Origin: Neoaquamicrobium microcysteis
GTDB taxonomy: Bacteria; Pseudomonadota; Alphaproteobacteria; Rhizobiales; Rhizobiaceae
Direction of reading: 5' to 3'
NCBI RefSeq assembly: GCF_008180155.1
Contig: NZ_VSZS01000068.1
Coordinates: 514,762-578,761, forward strand
DNA length: 64,000 nt
A program made the translations under genes and the position numbers. Below, piece by piece: positions 54,160 through 63,099 of this stretch. Numbering within the stretch: the first letter of the stretch is position 1; every line of letters starts with the position of its first letter. Below the pieces are notes generated by a model. The model ran no database searches. It had not been told where the DNA came from and was given only the letters and a program-made list of their open reading frames with translations.

Positions 54160-54927
54160 ATGATAGACATCAGCCTTCGCGCCACGAAACCGACACTGGA
54201 TGCGCGCCCGCTGGAAAAGCGCGTCGGCCTTATCATCCTTGCAACGGACCATACGAGCGAGGTGGACTTCGCCCGTATGGTCGCAAGCGAGCGCATCGGC
54301 GTCTATGTCGCGCGCGTCGCCTATGCCAACCCGACCACGCCTGACAATTTGCGCCGCATGCAGCCGTCGCTGAGCCAGGCTGCGGGCCTGATCCTGCCCG
54401 ACGAGAGGCTGGATGCGATCTGCTATTCCTGCACGTCGGCCTCGGTGGTGATCGGCGACGAAGAGGTCGAACGTGCGATTGTCGCCGGCAAGCCGGGCGC
54501 TACGGTAGTGACGCCGCCGATGGCCGCCGTGCGCGGGCTGCGTGCGCTGGGCGCGAAACGGATCAGCGTGCTGACACCTTACACGGTCGAAACGAGCCGC
54601 CCGATGGCGGACTATTTCGCCGGCAAAGGCTTCGATATCTCCAGCTTTACATGTCTCGGTTTCGACGACGACCGCGAGATGGCGCGCATTCCGCCCGCAT
54701 CGATCATCGACCTTGCGAAAGAGGCTACCGCAACGGACGCCGACGCCCTGTTTATTTCCTGCACGGCGCTGCGCGCCGCGATGGTGGCGGCCGACATCGA
54801 GACGGAGATCGCCCGGCCTGTCGTCACCAGCAACCAGGCGTCGGCGTGGATGTGCCTGCGACTTTGCGGCGACGAGACGCCACGGCCGGAATTCGGCCGG
54901 CTGATGACGCTGGGGGCGGGCAAGTAG
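54160..54927 (+). CDS. eutA: Asp/Glu racemase-superfamily protein of ectoine use
   Basis: The 255-residue protein has the two catalytic cysteines of the aspartate/glutamate racemase and arylmalonate decarboxylase superfamily (CYSCTSASVVIGD and SCTALRAAMV). It resembles maleate isomerase-like members. In the eut cluster EutA is thought to act in the hydroxyectoine branch, probably by changing the configuration of a hydroxylated intermediate; this has not been proven in detail. It starts two bases after ehuD. Confidence 0.88.
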   Translation: MIDISLRATKPTLDARPLEKRVGLIILATDHTSEVDFARMVASERIGVYVARVAYANPTTPDNLRRMQPSLSQAAGLILPDERLDAICYSCTSASVVIGDEEVERAIVAGKPGATVVTPPMAAVRGLRALGAKRISVLTPYTVETSRPMADYFAGKGFDISSFTCLGFDDDREMARIPPASIIDLAKEATATDADALFISCTALRAAMVAADIETEIARPVVTSNQASAWMCLRLCGDETPRPEFGRLMTLGAGK

Positions 54928-54957
54928 CACCATGTCTATGTGTCCGGACGCTTCGCG

Positions 54958-55947
54958 ATGACCGTCACCCTCCGAGAGATCAAAGCCGCGCGCGAGCGGA
55001 TCGCAGGCAAGGTCGAGCAGACGCCGTGCGTGGTATCACCATCGCTGTCGCAGCTCTGCGGTGCGCCAGTGCATCTGAAGCTCGAACATCGTCAGACGAC
55101 CGGCAGTTTCAAGCTGCGCGGCGCATCGAATGCCGTCGCGACGCTCAGCGACGACGAGAAGCGCCGCGGGGTCGTGGCGGCGTCAACGGGCAATCACGGA
55201 CGCGCACTTGCCCACGCAGCAAGACTGGAAGGCATTTCCGCCACTATCTGCATGTCGCGGCTGGTGCCGCGCAACAAGCTGGACGAGATCGAGCGCCTGA
55301 GCGCCTCCATCCGCATCGTCGGAGACAGTCAGGACGACGCGCAAGTGGAGGTCGAGCGACTGGTGGCTGACGAGGGCATGACCAGGGTGCCTCCTTTCGA
55401 CCACGCCGGGGTCATAGCGGGACAAGGCACGCTCGGGCTGGAAATTGGTGAGCAGGTACCGGATCTCGACACCGTTCTAGTGCCGCTTTCTGGCGGCGGG
55501 CTTGCTGCCGGTGTGGCCGCTGCGGTGAAGGGCATGCACCCGCGGGCAAAAATCATCGGCGTCACCATGGCCCAGGGCGCTGCGATGAAGGCGAGCCTTG
55601 ACGCCGGCAGACCGGTACAGGTGCGCGAGGAGCCGACACTGGCGGATTCGCTTGGCGGCGGCATCGGCCTCGACAACAGCCTCACCTTCGCCATGTGCCG
55701 CGATCTGCTGGACGACGTGGTGCTGCTTTCCGAAGACGAGATCGCCGCCGGTGTCGTCCATGCCTATGAGCAGGAACGAGAGATCGTCGAAGGCGCCGGC
55801 GCGGTGGGGATCGGCGCGCTGCTCGCGGGCAAGGTGAAGCCTGCCGGGCCGATCGTGCTCATCCTTTCCGGCCGCAACATCGACATGAGCGTGCACCGGC
55901 GCGTTGTCTGCGGCCAGAGACCCTTTGCTGGGGAGCGGGCCGCATGA
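54958..55947 (+). CDS. eutB: Threonine dehydratase-like PLP enzyme of ectoine use
   Basis: The 329-residue protein is a fold-type II PLP enzyme with Lys52 (TTGSFKLRGA) and PLP-binding loops STGNHGRALAHA and PLSGGGLAAGVAA. It resembles threonine dehydratase. With EutC it is proposed to remove the hydroxyl of a hydroxyectoine-derived intermediate. The ATG at 54958 was chosen; a GTG six codons upstream is in frame. Its end overlaps eutC by four bases (ATGA). Confidence 0.9.
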   Translation: MTVTLREIKAARERIAGKVEQTPCVVSPSLSQLCGAPVHLKLEHRQTTGSFKLRGASNAVATLSDDEKRRGVVAASTGNHGRALAHAARLEGISATICMSRLVPRNKLDEIERLSASIRIVGDSQDDAQVEVERLVADEGMTRVPPFDHAGVIAGQGTLGLEIGEQVPDLDTVLVPLSGGGLAAGVAAAVKGMHPRAKIIGVTMAQGAAMKASLDAGRPVQVREEPTLADSLGGGIGLDNSLTFAMCRDLLDDVVLLSEDEIAAGVVHAYEQEREIVEGAGAVGIGALLAGKVKPAGPIVLILSGRNIDMSVHRRVVCGQRPFAGERAA

Positions 55948-56936
55948 GCCGCATGACCATCCTGACCGAGGCGGAGTTGCGTCGTATCGTGCCGCTGGAC
56001 CTCCAAGCTGTGGCCTGCGTTGAAAACGCTTTTGAAGCGCTGGCGACCAAGCCGGTCGCGATGCCGCCGATCCTGCGGCTCGACATTCCCGAGCATCGCG
56101 GCGAGGTCGACGTTAAGACGGCCTATGTTCCGGGGGTCGACGGGTTCGCGATCAAGATCAGCCCCGGCTTCTTCGACAATCCCCAGATCGGCCTGCCTAG
56201 CGTCAACGGCATGATGGTGCTGCTCTCGGCGAGGACCGGACTGGTGGAGGCGTTGCTGCTCGACAACGGCTACCTTACCGACGTGCGCACGGCAGCGGCC
56301 GGTGCGGTAGCGGCGAAACATCTGTCGCGGGCCGATTCCAGTGTCGCCGCGATCTTCGGCGCGGGCATGCAGGCGCGACTGCAGCTCAAGGCGCTTATGC
56401 TGGTGCGACCGATCCGCGAAGCCCGCATCTGGGCACGCGACTGGGTCAAGGCGGAGGCGTTGGCCGCAAAGCTGCGCGAGGAACTGGGCATTGTCGTGCG
56501 CGCGGAAAACGACGGTGCGAAAGCCGTCGCCGGCGCAGACATCATCGTCACCACCACGCCCAGCGAAACGCCGATCATAAAGGCTGATTGGCTGTCGGCC
56601 GGGCAGCACGTCACGGCGATGGGCTCCGACGCCGAGCACAAGAACGAGATCGACCCGAAGGCCATAGGCGCAGCCAGCCTCTATGTTGCCGACAGCCTAA
56701 AACAGACGCGCCTGCTGGGCGAACTGCATCACGCCATCAGTGCCGGGCACGTGAAGGCAGAGACGGAGTTTCCGGAGCTGGGCCAGATCGTTGCCCGAAA
56801 GAGGGCGGGACGCCGCTCGCCGTCTGCCATCACCATCTGCGACCTGACCGGCACCGGGGTTCAGGACACGGCCATCGCCACGCTTGCGCGCGACCGCGCA
56901 GCAGCCGCCCGCGCAGGCACGACATTTGAAAGCTGA
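55944..56936 (+). CDS. eutC: Ornithine cyclodeaminase-like enzyme of ectoine use
   Basis: The 330-residue protein belongs to the ornithine cyclodeaminase/mu-crystallin family: RDSSVAAIFGAGMQARLQLKAL-like NAD site (FGAGMQARLQ), VKTAYVPGVDGFAIKISPG and TGLVEALLLDNGYLTDVRTAAAGA. In ectoine clusters it is paired with EutB in the hydroxyectoine route, probably as an imine reductase or dehydrogenase. The exact reaction is inferred from the family. Confidence 0.9.
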   Translation: MSRMTILTEAELRRIVPLDLQAVACVENAFEALATKPVAMPPILRLDIPEHRGEVDVKTAYVPGVDGFAIKISPGFFDNPQIGLPSVNGMMVLLSARTGLVEALLLDNGYLTDVRTAAAGAVAAKHLSRADSSVAAIFGAGMQARLQLKALMLVRPIREARIWARDWVKAEALAAKLREELGIVVRAENDGAKAVAGADIIVTTTPSETPIIKADWLSAGQHVTAMGSDAEHKNEIDPKAIGAASLYVADSLKQTRLLGELHHAISAGHVKAETEFPELGQIVARKRAGRRSPSAITICDLTGTGVQDTAIATLARDRAAAARAGTTFES

Positions 56937-56954
56937 TCGAGGAAAGCCCGTTTC

Positions 56955-58136
56955 ATGAGTTCCCCAAATCTCAAGTTCACGCGTGAGGAATATTCCGAGC
57001 GGCTGGCGAAGACCCGCCGCGCGATGGAGGCCAAGGGCATCGACGTTCTGATCGTCAGCGACCCCTCGAACATGGCTTGGCTGACCGGCTATGACGGCTG
57101 GTCGTTCTACGTGCATCAGGCCGTGATCGTTCCCCCGACCGGCGAGCCGGTGTGGTACGGGCGGGGGCAGGATGCCAACGGCGCCAAGCGCACAGCCTAC
57201 CTCGCGCACGACAACATCATCGGATACGCCGATCACTACGTGCAGTCGACCGAGCGACACCCGATGGACTTCCTCTCGCAAGTGCTGGTCGAACGAAAGC
57301 TCGACAAGCTGACTATCGGCGTCGAGATGGACAATTACTGGTTCTCGGCCGCAGCTTTCGCGGCCTTGCAGAAGGGGCTCCCAAACGCGCGCTTCGTTGA
57401 CGCCACAGCGCTGGTGAACTGGCAGCGGGCGGTGAAGAGCGCGACCGAGATCGACTACATGCGCAAGGCCGGCCGCATCGTGGAAGCCATGCACGCGCGC
57501 ATCCTCGACAAAGTCGAAGTGGGCATGCGCAAATGCGATCTGGTGGCCGAGATATACGACGCCGGCACGCGCGGCGTGGACGGGATCGGCGGTGACTATC
57601 CGGCAATAGTGCCCCTGCTGCCCTCTGGCGCGGATGCGTCTGCCCCGCATCTCACATGGGACGACAAGCCGATGCGCGCGAACGAAGGCACGTTCTTCGA
57701 GATCGCAGGCTGCTACAACCGTTATCACCTGCCGCTGTCGCGCACTGTCTTCCTCGGCAAACCTACGCAAGCCTTCCTCGACGCCGAAAAGGCGACGCTG
57801 GAAGGCATGGAGGCGGGGCTCGCCGCAGCGAAGCCGGGCAACGCCTGCGAGGACATAGCCAACGCGTTCTTTGCCGTGCTGAAGAAGTACGGCATCGTAA
57901 AGGACAACCGCACCGGCTACTCCATCGGCCTGTCCTATCCGCCGGACTGGGGCGAGCGCACGATGAGCCTGCGGCCGGGTGACAAGACCGAACTCCGGCC
58001 CGGCATGACCTTCCATTTCATGACCGGGCTCTGGCTGGAAGATATGGGGCTCGAGATCACCGAATCGATCCTGATTACCGATACGGGCGTGGAGTGCCTG
58101 TCGAACGTGCCGCGAAAGCTCTTCGTGAAGGATTGA
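56955..58136 (+). CDS. eutD: Ectoine hydrolase (DoeA/EutD)
   Basis: EutD opens the ectoine ring to N-acetyl-diaminobutyrate. The 393-residue M24-fold protein has an N-terminal creatinase-like domain (VLIVSDPSNMAWLTGYDGW) and a C-terminal pita-bread domain (RRAVKSATEIDYMRKAGRIVE-type entry). In the place of the usual metal-binding DxG...D pair it has TFFEIAGCYNRYHLPLSR, so the second Asp and likely metal binding are missing. This agrees with reports that EutD works without metal through a covalent Glu intermediate. The stop is directly followed by the eutE GTG. Confidence 0.92.
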   Translation: MSSPNLKFTREEYSERLAKTRRAMEAKGIDVLIVSDPSNMAWLTGYDGWSFYVHQAVIVPPTGEPVWYGRGQDANGAKRTAYLAHDNIIGYADHYVQSTERHPMDFLSQVLVERKLDKLTIGVEMDNYWFSAAAFAALQKGLPNARFVDATALVNWQRAVKSATEIDYMRKAGRIVEAMHARILDKVEVGMRKCDLVAEIYDAGTRGVDGIGGDYPAIVPLLPSGADASAPHLTWDDKPMRANEGTFFEIAGCYNRYHLPLSRTVFLGKPTQAFLDAEKATLEGMEAGLAAAKPGNACEDIANAFFAVLKKYGIVKDNRTGYSIGLSYPPDWGERTMSLRPGDKTELRPGMTFHFMTGLWLEDMGLEITESILITDTGVECLSNVPRKLFVKD

Positions 58137-59150
58137 GTGGAGATGCTCGACCAGAACCAGCGTCCCTCGCCCATCTCGCCAACGATCGATCTCGATGCGC
58201 GAGGCGTGCAGCACGGCTTCCTGCGGCTTCCACACAGCCGCGACGATTCCGCGTGGGGATCGGTGATGATCCCCATCGCCATGATCCGCAACGGCAGCGG
58301 GCCGACGGCACTGCTGACCGGCGGCAACCATGGCGACGAATATGAGGGCCCGCTGGCGCTCTACGAGCTGGCGCGCACGCTCGACCCGGCGGACGTCTCG
58401 GGCACGGTCATCATCGTGCCGGCGCTCAACTACCCGGCCTTTCGCGCCGGCACCCGCACATCGCCCATCGACAAGGGCAACATGAACCGGTCCTTTCCCG
58501 GAGCGCCGGACGGTACGGTTACGCAGAAGATAGCCGACTACGTGCAGCGTCATCTGCTGCCGCGCGCCGACATCGTGCTCGACTTTCACTCCGGCGGGCG
58601 CACACTCGATTTCGTGCCGTTCTGCGCCGCCCACATCCTGCCCGACAAGGCGCAGGAAGCGAGGGCCTTCGCTGCAGTGGAGGCGTTTGCCGCACCCTAC
58701 TCGGTGAAGATGCTGGAGATCGATGCAGTCGGCATGTTCGATACCGCAGTCGAGGAAATGGGCAAGGTTTTCGTCACCACCGAGCTTGGCGGTGGCGGCA
58801 CCGCACGTGCCGAAACCGTGCGTATCGCGCGCAAGGGCGTGATGAACGTGCTGCGCCACACAGGGATCGTGGCCGGTGCGGTCGAGAGGACGCCGACTTC
58901 ATGGCTCGACATGCCGGACGGCGACTGTTTCTCGTTCGCGGAGGACGACGGGATGATCGAAACCATTGTCGATCTGGGAGAACGGGTCCAGCGTGGCGTG
59001 GTTGTTGCCCGTATCCACGGAACGGGACGCACGGGCATCGCGCCGATCGAAATCAAGGCGAAGATGGACGGCATTCTGGCTGCACGCCATTTTCCGGGCC
59101 TAGTGAAGGCGGGCGATTGCGCCGCCGTGGTGGCTGTGCCGCAAGGCTGA
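58137..59150 (+). CDS. eutE: N-alpha-acetyl-L-2,4-diaminobutyrate deacetylase (DoeB/EutE)
   Basis: EutE removes acetyl from the product of EutD to give diaminobutyrate. The 337-residue protein is an M14/AstE-type zinc deacylase: His65 and Glu68 (GGNHGDEYEG), the NMNRSFPG arginine motif, and His151 (DFHSGG). The GTG at 58137 has AAGGA five bases upstream; the ATG at 58143 is a close alternative. Last gene of the eut operon; a seven-base hairpin (59161-59180) follows. Confidence 0.92.
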   Translation: MEMLDQNQRPSPISPTIDLDARGVQHGFLRLPHSRDDSAWGSVMIPIAMIRNGSGPTALLTGGNHGDEYEGPLALYELARTLDPADVSGTVIIVPALNYPAFRAGTRTSPIDKGNMNRSFPGAPDGTVTQKIADYVQRHLLPRADIVLDFHSGGRTLDFVPFCAAHILPDKAQEARAFAAVEAFAAPYSVKMLEIDAVGMFDTAVEEMGKVFVTTELGGGGTARAETVRIARKGVMNVLRHTGIVAGAVERTPTSWLDMPDGDCFSFAEDDGMIETIVDLGERVQRGVVVARIHGTGRTGIAPIEIKAKMDGILAARHFPGLVKAGDCAAVVAVPQG

Positions 59151-59160
59151 CTGCGCGATC

Positions 59161-59180
59161 GCTGACAGCGAGGTGTCAGC
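59161..59180 (+). other. Hairpin after eutE
   Basis: GCTGACA and TGTCAGC are perfect seven-base inverted repeats with a six-base loop, eleven bases after the eutE stop. There is no U-run, so at most it is a weak terminator or stabilising 3' end of the eut message. Confidence 0.45.
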
Positions 59181-59298
59181 AGCGTCGCCTATGGCTTGAG
59201 CCTGCGGCTGCAAAGCCGTCACGAAGCTGGTATATGCGTGCGCCGTGCGCGGGGGCGATCCGCCCCTGCGTCAAAAGCGGCAGCATGGAACCATCCCG

Positions 59299-60309
59299 AT
59301 GAACCTTACATCGCCCGGCGCAACGTTCACCCATGCCGCGCAGGACGCTCTTGCGATATCCGCCCGCGGCATGGTCAAGATATTCGGCGAACTGCGTGCA
59401 GTGGACGGCATAGACCTCGACGTCCCACGCGGGGTGATCTTCGCGATTCTCGGGCCGAACGGCGCAGGCAAGACGACGCTCATGCGGATGCTTGCCACAC
59501 TGGCTACACCCGATGCAGGCAGCGCCGCCGTGATGGGCCACGACCTCGTCACGGAGCCACATGCGGTGCGTGGGGCGATAGCCATGACAGGCCAGTTCGC
59601 CTCGCTGGACGAGGATCTGACCGGTCGCGAGAACCTTATCCTGCTATCCAGGCTTTGGGGGTTTCGCCGGCGGCAGGCCAAGGATCGCGCCGACGAGTTG
59701 CTGGCCGCCTTCGACCTTGCCGATGCGGGCGGCAAGCAGGTGAAGGACTATTCCGGCGGCATGCGCCGCAGGCTCGACATAGCAGCCTCGCTGATCGTCA
59801 CGCCCGGGGTGCTGTTCCTCGACGAGCCCACGACCGGGCTCGATCCGAAGGCACGGCAGAGCGTATGGCGGATGATCCGATCGCTGGCGGCGTCCGGCGT
59901 CACCATCCTGCTGACCACGCAGTACCTGGACGAGGCCGACCAGCTTGCCGCGCGCATCGCCGTGATCGACCATGGCCGCAAGATCGCGGAGGGTACAAGC
60001 CGCGAACTGAAGGCCGCCACCGGGTCGGGTTTCCTTCACGTCGCGCTTGCCGACGCGGCAAGAATCGACGAGGCCGCTCGCCTGCTTGAAGCCAAGCTCG
60101 GCGGCAGCGTCCAGCGAAGCGTGGAGGGCGCCGAGCTTTCCGTGATGGCTGGTTCGCCGCAACGCGCCAACGAGGCGCTGGCAGCTCTCATCGCCGCCGG
60201 CATCGAGCTTGCCGATTTTTCCATGGGCTCACCGAGCCTCGACGAGGTCTTCTTCGCCTTGACGGGCGGACCGGCGCAGCCCGCCGGACAGAAGGAGGTG
60301 GAGCGATGA
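59299..60309 (+). CDS. DrrA-type ABC exporter ATPase
   Basis: The 336-residue protein has Walker A GPNGAGKTT, signature YSGGMRRRLDIA, Walker B LFLDEPTTGLDP and the C-terminal tail of the daunorubicin-resistance (DrrA) family. It couples with the next gene, an ABC-2 permease. Such pairs export hydrophobic drugs or lipids; the substrate here is unknown. The ATG at 59299 (MNLTSPGATF) was taken; the frame is open 18 codons further upstream. It overlaps the permease gene by four bases. Confidence 0.88.
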   Translation: MNLTSPGATFTHAAQDALAISARGMVKIFGELRAVDGIDLDVPRGVIFAILGPNGAGKTTLMRMLATLATPDAGSAAVMGHDLVTEPHAVRGAIAMTGQFASLDEDLTGRENLILLSRLWGFRRRQAKDRADELLAAFDLADAGGKQVKDYSGGMRRRLDIAASLIVTPGVLFLDEPTTGLDPKARQSVWRMIRSLAASGVTILLTTQYLDEADQLAARIAVIDHGRKIAEGTSRELKAATGSGFLHVALADAARIDEAARLLEAKLGGSVQRSVEGAELSVMAGSPQRANEALAALIAAGIELADFSMGSPSLDEVFFALTGGPAQPAGQKEVER

Positions 60310-61115
60310 ACGGTACTGCGACCGATGCCCTGATGCTGCGGCCGGTGGCGCGGCCTGAACCACCTTCGGCCTTCTCAAACGCGCTGGTCTTCGGCTGGCG
60401 GGCCGTCCTCAAGTTCAAACATGTGCCCGAACAGCTGTTCGATCTGGTGATGACGCCGATCATGTTCACGCTGCTGTTCACCTTCGTCTTCGGCGGCGCG
60501 CTGGCCGGCTCGACGGGCGACTATCTGCAGTTCTTCCTGCCCGGCATTCTCGTGCAGACCATCGTCTTCAACGCCGTCTATTCCGGCATGGGCCTTTCGA
60601 CAGACCTTTCCAAAGGGCTTTTCGACCGGTTTCGTTCGTTGCCGATCTGGTCGCTCTCCCCGTTCGCCGGGTTGATGGTCGGGGATGTGCTTCGCCACCT
60701 GATCGCGGGCGGCATCATCCTGACGATCGGGCTGATCCTCGGCTATCGTCCGGAGGCCGGCATCGTCGGCGTAATCGCCGCCTTCGCGCTGCTGGTCGCA
60801 ATCGGCTTTGGAACGGGCTGGCTGTTCATCGTTCTGGGGCTGATGGTCCGTACGCCGACGACCGTCATGACGCTGGGCTTCACCTTCCTGTTTCCAGTCG
60901 TGTTCGCGTCGAACATCATGGTCGATCCCGCCACCATGCCAGCCTGGTTGCGCGCCTTCGTGGACGTGAACCCGGTGTCGCTGATGACGACCGCGATGCG
61001 CGGCCTGATGGCGGGCAATGCTACGCCCGGACAAATCGCGCTGGCGCTGGCCGCGCCGATCGTGCTCACGCTGCTGCTCGCGCCCGTGACGCTCTGGCTC
61101 TATCGCAGACGCTGA
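60306..61115 (+). CDS. ABC-2 type permease (DrrB-like)
   Basis: The 269-residue protein has about six membrane helices and an ABC-2 signature (PIMFTLLFTFVFGGALAG...; VDVNPVSLMTTAMRGLMAG). It follows the DrrA-like ATPase with an ATGA overlap and ends three bases before the convergent histidine kinase gene. Probably an exporter; substrate unknown. Confidence 0.88.
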   Translation: MNGTATDALMLRPVARPEPPSAFSNALVFGWRAVLKFKHVPEQLFDLVMTPIMFTLLFTFVFGGALAGSTGDYLQFFLPGILVQTIVFNAVYSGMGLSTDLSKGLFDRFRSLPIWSLSPFAGLMVGDVLRHLIAGGIILTIGLILGYRPEAGIVGVIAAFALLVAIGFGTGWLFIVLGLMVRTPTTVMTLGFTFLFPVVFASNIMVDPATMPAWLRAFVDVNPVSLMTTAMRGLMAGNATPGQIALALAAPIVLTLLLAPVTLWLYRRR

Positions 61116-61118
61116 CGG

Positions 61119-62366
61119 TCACTCCGAGGCTGCCGGCAGAGTCACGACGAAACGTGCGCCGCCATCGGGCGGCGTCTCGTGGCGCACTGTGCCGTGGTGA
61201 CGCCCAGCTATCTGGCGAACAAGCGCCAGACCCAACCCCCAGCCGCCGGCGGCCTCGCCTCGCCCCGAAGGTCGATAGAACGGCTCGAAGAGACGATCTC
61301 CTTCAATCTGGGCAATGCCCGCGCCATGGTCGCGGACAGAGAGCTCGGCGAAACCGTCTGCGCGCGTAACCTCGACCGCGACAGGCGGCGCGCCGTGGCG
61401 CAATGCATTCTGCATGAGGTTGCGCGCGAGGCGCCCGAGAAGCCGTGCATTGCCGGACACGATGACGGCCTCCCCCGTGACCGGGATACCGTGGCGCGCG
61501 CCTTCCTCAGCTGCCAGCGCCAGCAGATCGACCCTGTCGGTCAGTTCGAGGTTCTCGACGTGATCGAGGCGGCTCGCTAGCAATATTTCTTCCACCAGTT
61601 CGTCGAGCTCGGCAAGGTTGCGGATGATCTCCCGCCGGTGCCGTTCCTCCGGTTGCTCCCCGTGAAGGTCGCTCGCCATCCTCAGCCGCGCCAGCGGCGA
61701 GCGCAGTTCGTGACTGGCATTGGCCAGCAACGACCGGTGGGAGGTCACCAGTTGCTCGATACGCGCCGCCGCATTGTTGAAGCTTGCGGCGACCGCCGCT
61801 ACTTCGTCCTTGCCGTGCACCGGGACGCGCCGCGACAGGTCGCCCTCACCCCATGCCTCGACACCGTGCCGCAATCCCTCCAGACGCCGCGTCAGGTGAC
61901 GCACGACTGGCCATGCGGCCAACGCGGTCACGCCGGCGATCAAGGCCAGCCAAACCAGCGGACTGCCGCGTGGCGCGCCGAAAGGCGTGCCGACGCGCGC
62001 TACCAGCACGCGACCATCCTCCAGTTGCACCGTAAACCGATGACCCTTGCTGCTCAAAAGCTTGCGCCGTTCGCCCGGCGGCGGAAACGAAGGCGGCTCG
62101 CCGACTGTCGCCTGCGCCTCGCCATTGGCGTCGAAGATCGCGATATCGGCGTCAAACGCCTCACCCAGCCGGTCGAGCACGATTTGCGTTTCCGCAGGTG
62201 TCGCGTCGGACGGCAGCATCGCCGACAGGATCGCATCTCGCCTGCTCGACCAGCTGCGATCCTCTTCGTCGTTGCTTAGCCACAGAAAGGCACCGCTCGC
62301 CATCGCCAGCACGACGAGGCTGGCGAGAAGCGTCAGGTAGACCTTGAGGAACAGGCTGCTCTTCAT
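61119..62366 (-). CDS. Membrane histidine kinase of a CpxA/RstB-like system
   Basis: The 415-residue protein has two membrane helices (about 8-30 and 136-158) around a short periplasmic domain, HAMP (RLEGLRHGVEAWGEGDLSRRVPVHG), His219 in the H-box (NASHELRSPLARLRM) and an HATPase domain (NLMQNALRHG, DHGAGI, GWGLGLALV). It pairs with the response regulator that overlaps it by one base (TGATG). The small sensor domain and the Spy-like gene upstream of the regulator suggest envelope stress sensing. Nothing in the sequence identifies the signal. Confidence 0.9.
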   Translation of the reverse strand: MKSSLFLKVYLTLLASLVVLAMASGAFLWLSNDEEDRSWSSRRDAILSAMLPSDATPAETQIVLDRLGEAFDADIAIFDANGEAQATVGEPPSFPPPGERRKLLSSKGHRFTVQLEDGRVLVARVGTPFGAPRGSPLVWLALIAGVTALAAWPVVRHLTRRLEGLRHGVEAWGEGDLSRRVPVHGKDEVAAVAASFNNAAARIEQLVTSHRSLLANASHELRSPLARLRMASDLHGEQPEERHRREIIRNLAELDELVEEILLASRLDHVENLELTDRVDLLALAAEEGARHGIPVTGEAVIVSGNARLLGRLARNLMQNALRHGAPPVAVEVTRADGFAELSVRDHGAGIAQIEGDRLFEPFYRPSGRGEAAGGWGLGLALVRQIAGRHHGTVRHETPPDGGARFVVTLPAASE

Positions 62367-63061
62367 CAGTCCTGATCCTGCCGGCGTGCGAAGATGTAGC
62401 CCGCGCCGCGCACGGTGATGATGCGGCGCGGCAGTTTCGGCTCGTCCTCGATGGCGGCGCGGATGCGCGATATGTGGACGTCTATTGATCGGTCGAACGC
62501 GTCGAACGCCTCGCCCTTCACCTTGTCCATGAGTTGCTCCCGCGAAAGGGTGCGGCCGGCATTTTCTGCAAGCGCCACGAGCAGATCAAACTGATGACCG
62601 GTCATGACGCAGTCGCGACCGTCTATGCGGGCAGCACGCGAGCCCGGGTCGATCTCCAGCCGGCCGAAGCGCAGCAGCCTGTTGTCCACGCCACGGACGC
62701 CGCGCCGGCGCAAAATGGCCTTGAGGCGGGCAAGCAACTCACGCGGGTTGAAGGGCTTCGGCAGGTAGTCGTCCGCGCCCAGTTCCAAACCGACGATGCG
62801 GTCGGTTTCCTCCCCCTTGGCCGTGAGCATGAGTACCGGAACGTCCGACGCAGCCCGGATGCGCCGGCATGTCTCGAACCCGTCCAGATCCGGCAGCATC
62901 ACGTCTAGAATGACCGCGTCGGGGGCGTTGCGGGCAAGCTCCGCCAACCCGGCCGTCGCGGTCGGGGCAGTGCGCACGGCAAAGCCGCTGCCTGAAAGAT
63001 AGTCCACGAGCATGGCGGAAAGCCGCGTATCGTCATCGACGATCAGTATGTCATCCGCCAT
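62366..63061 (-). CDS. OmpR/CpxR-type response regulator
   Basis: The 231-residue protein has a receiver domain with phospho-acceptor Asp53 (AVILDVMLPDLDG), Lys in PVLMLTAKG, and an OmpR winged helix (SREQLMDKVKGEAFDAFDRSIDVHISRIRAAIE). It is encoded between a Spy/CpxP-like protein (38 bases upstream) and its histidine kinase, a CpxPRA-like order. Confidence 0.93.
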   Translation of the reverse strand: MADDILIVDDDTRLSAMLVDYLSGSGFAVRTAPTATAGLAELARNAPDAVILDVMLPDLDGFETCRRIRAASDVPVLMLTAKGEETDRIVGLELGADDYLPKPFNPRELLARLKAILRRRGVRGVDNRLLRFGRLEIDPGSRAARIDGRDCVMTGHQFDLLVALAENAGRTLSREQLMDKVKGEAFDAFDRSIDVHISRIRAAIEDEPKLPRRIITVRGAGYIFARRQDQD

Positions 63062-63099
63062 GCGCTGCCGGTCTCCGGGTTCGGTCGCTTCGCGCGACC

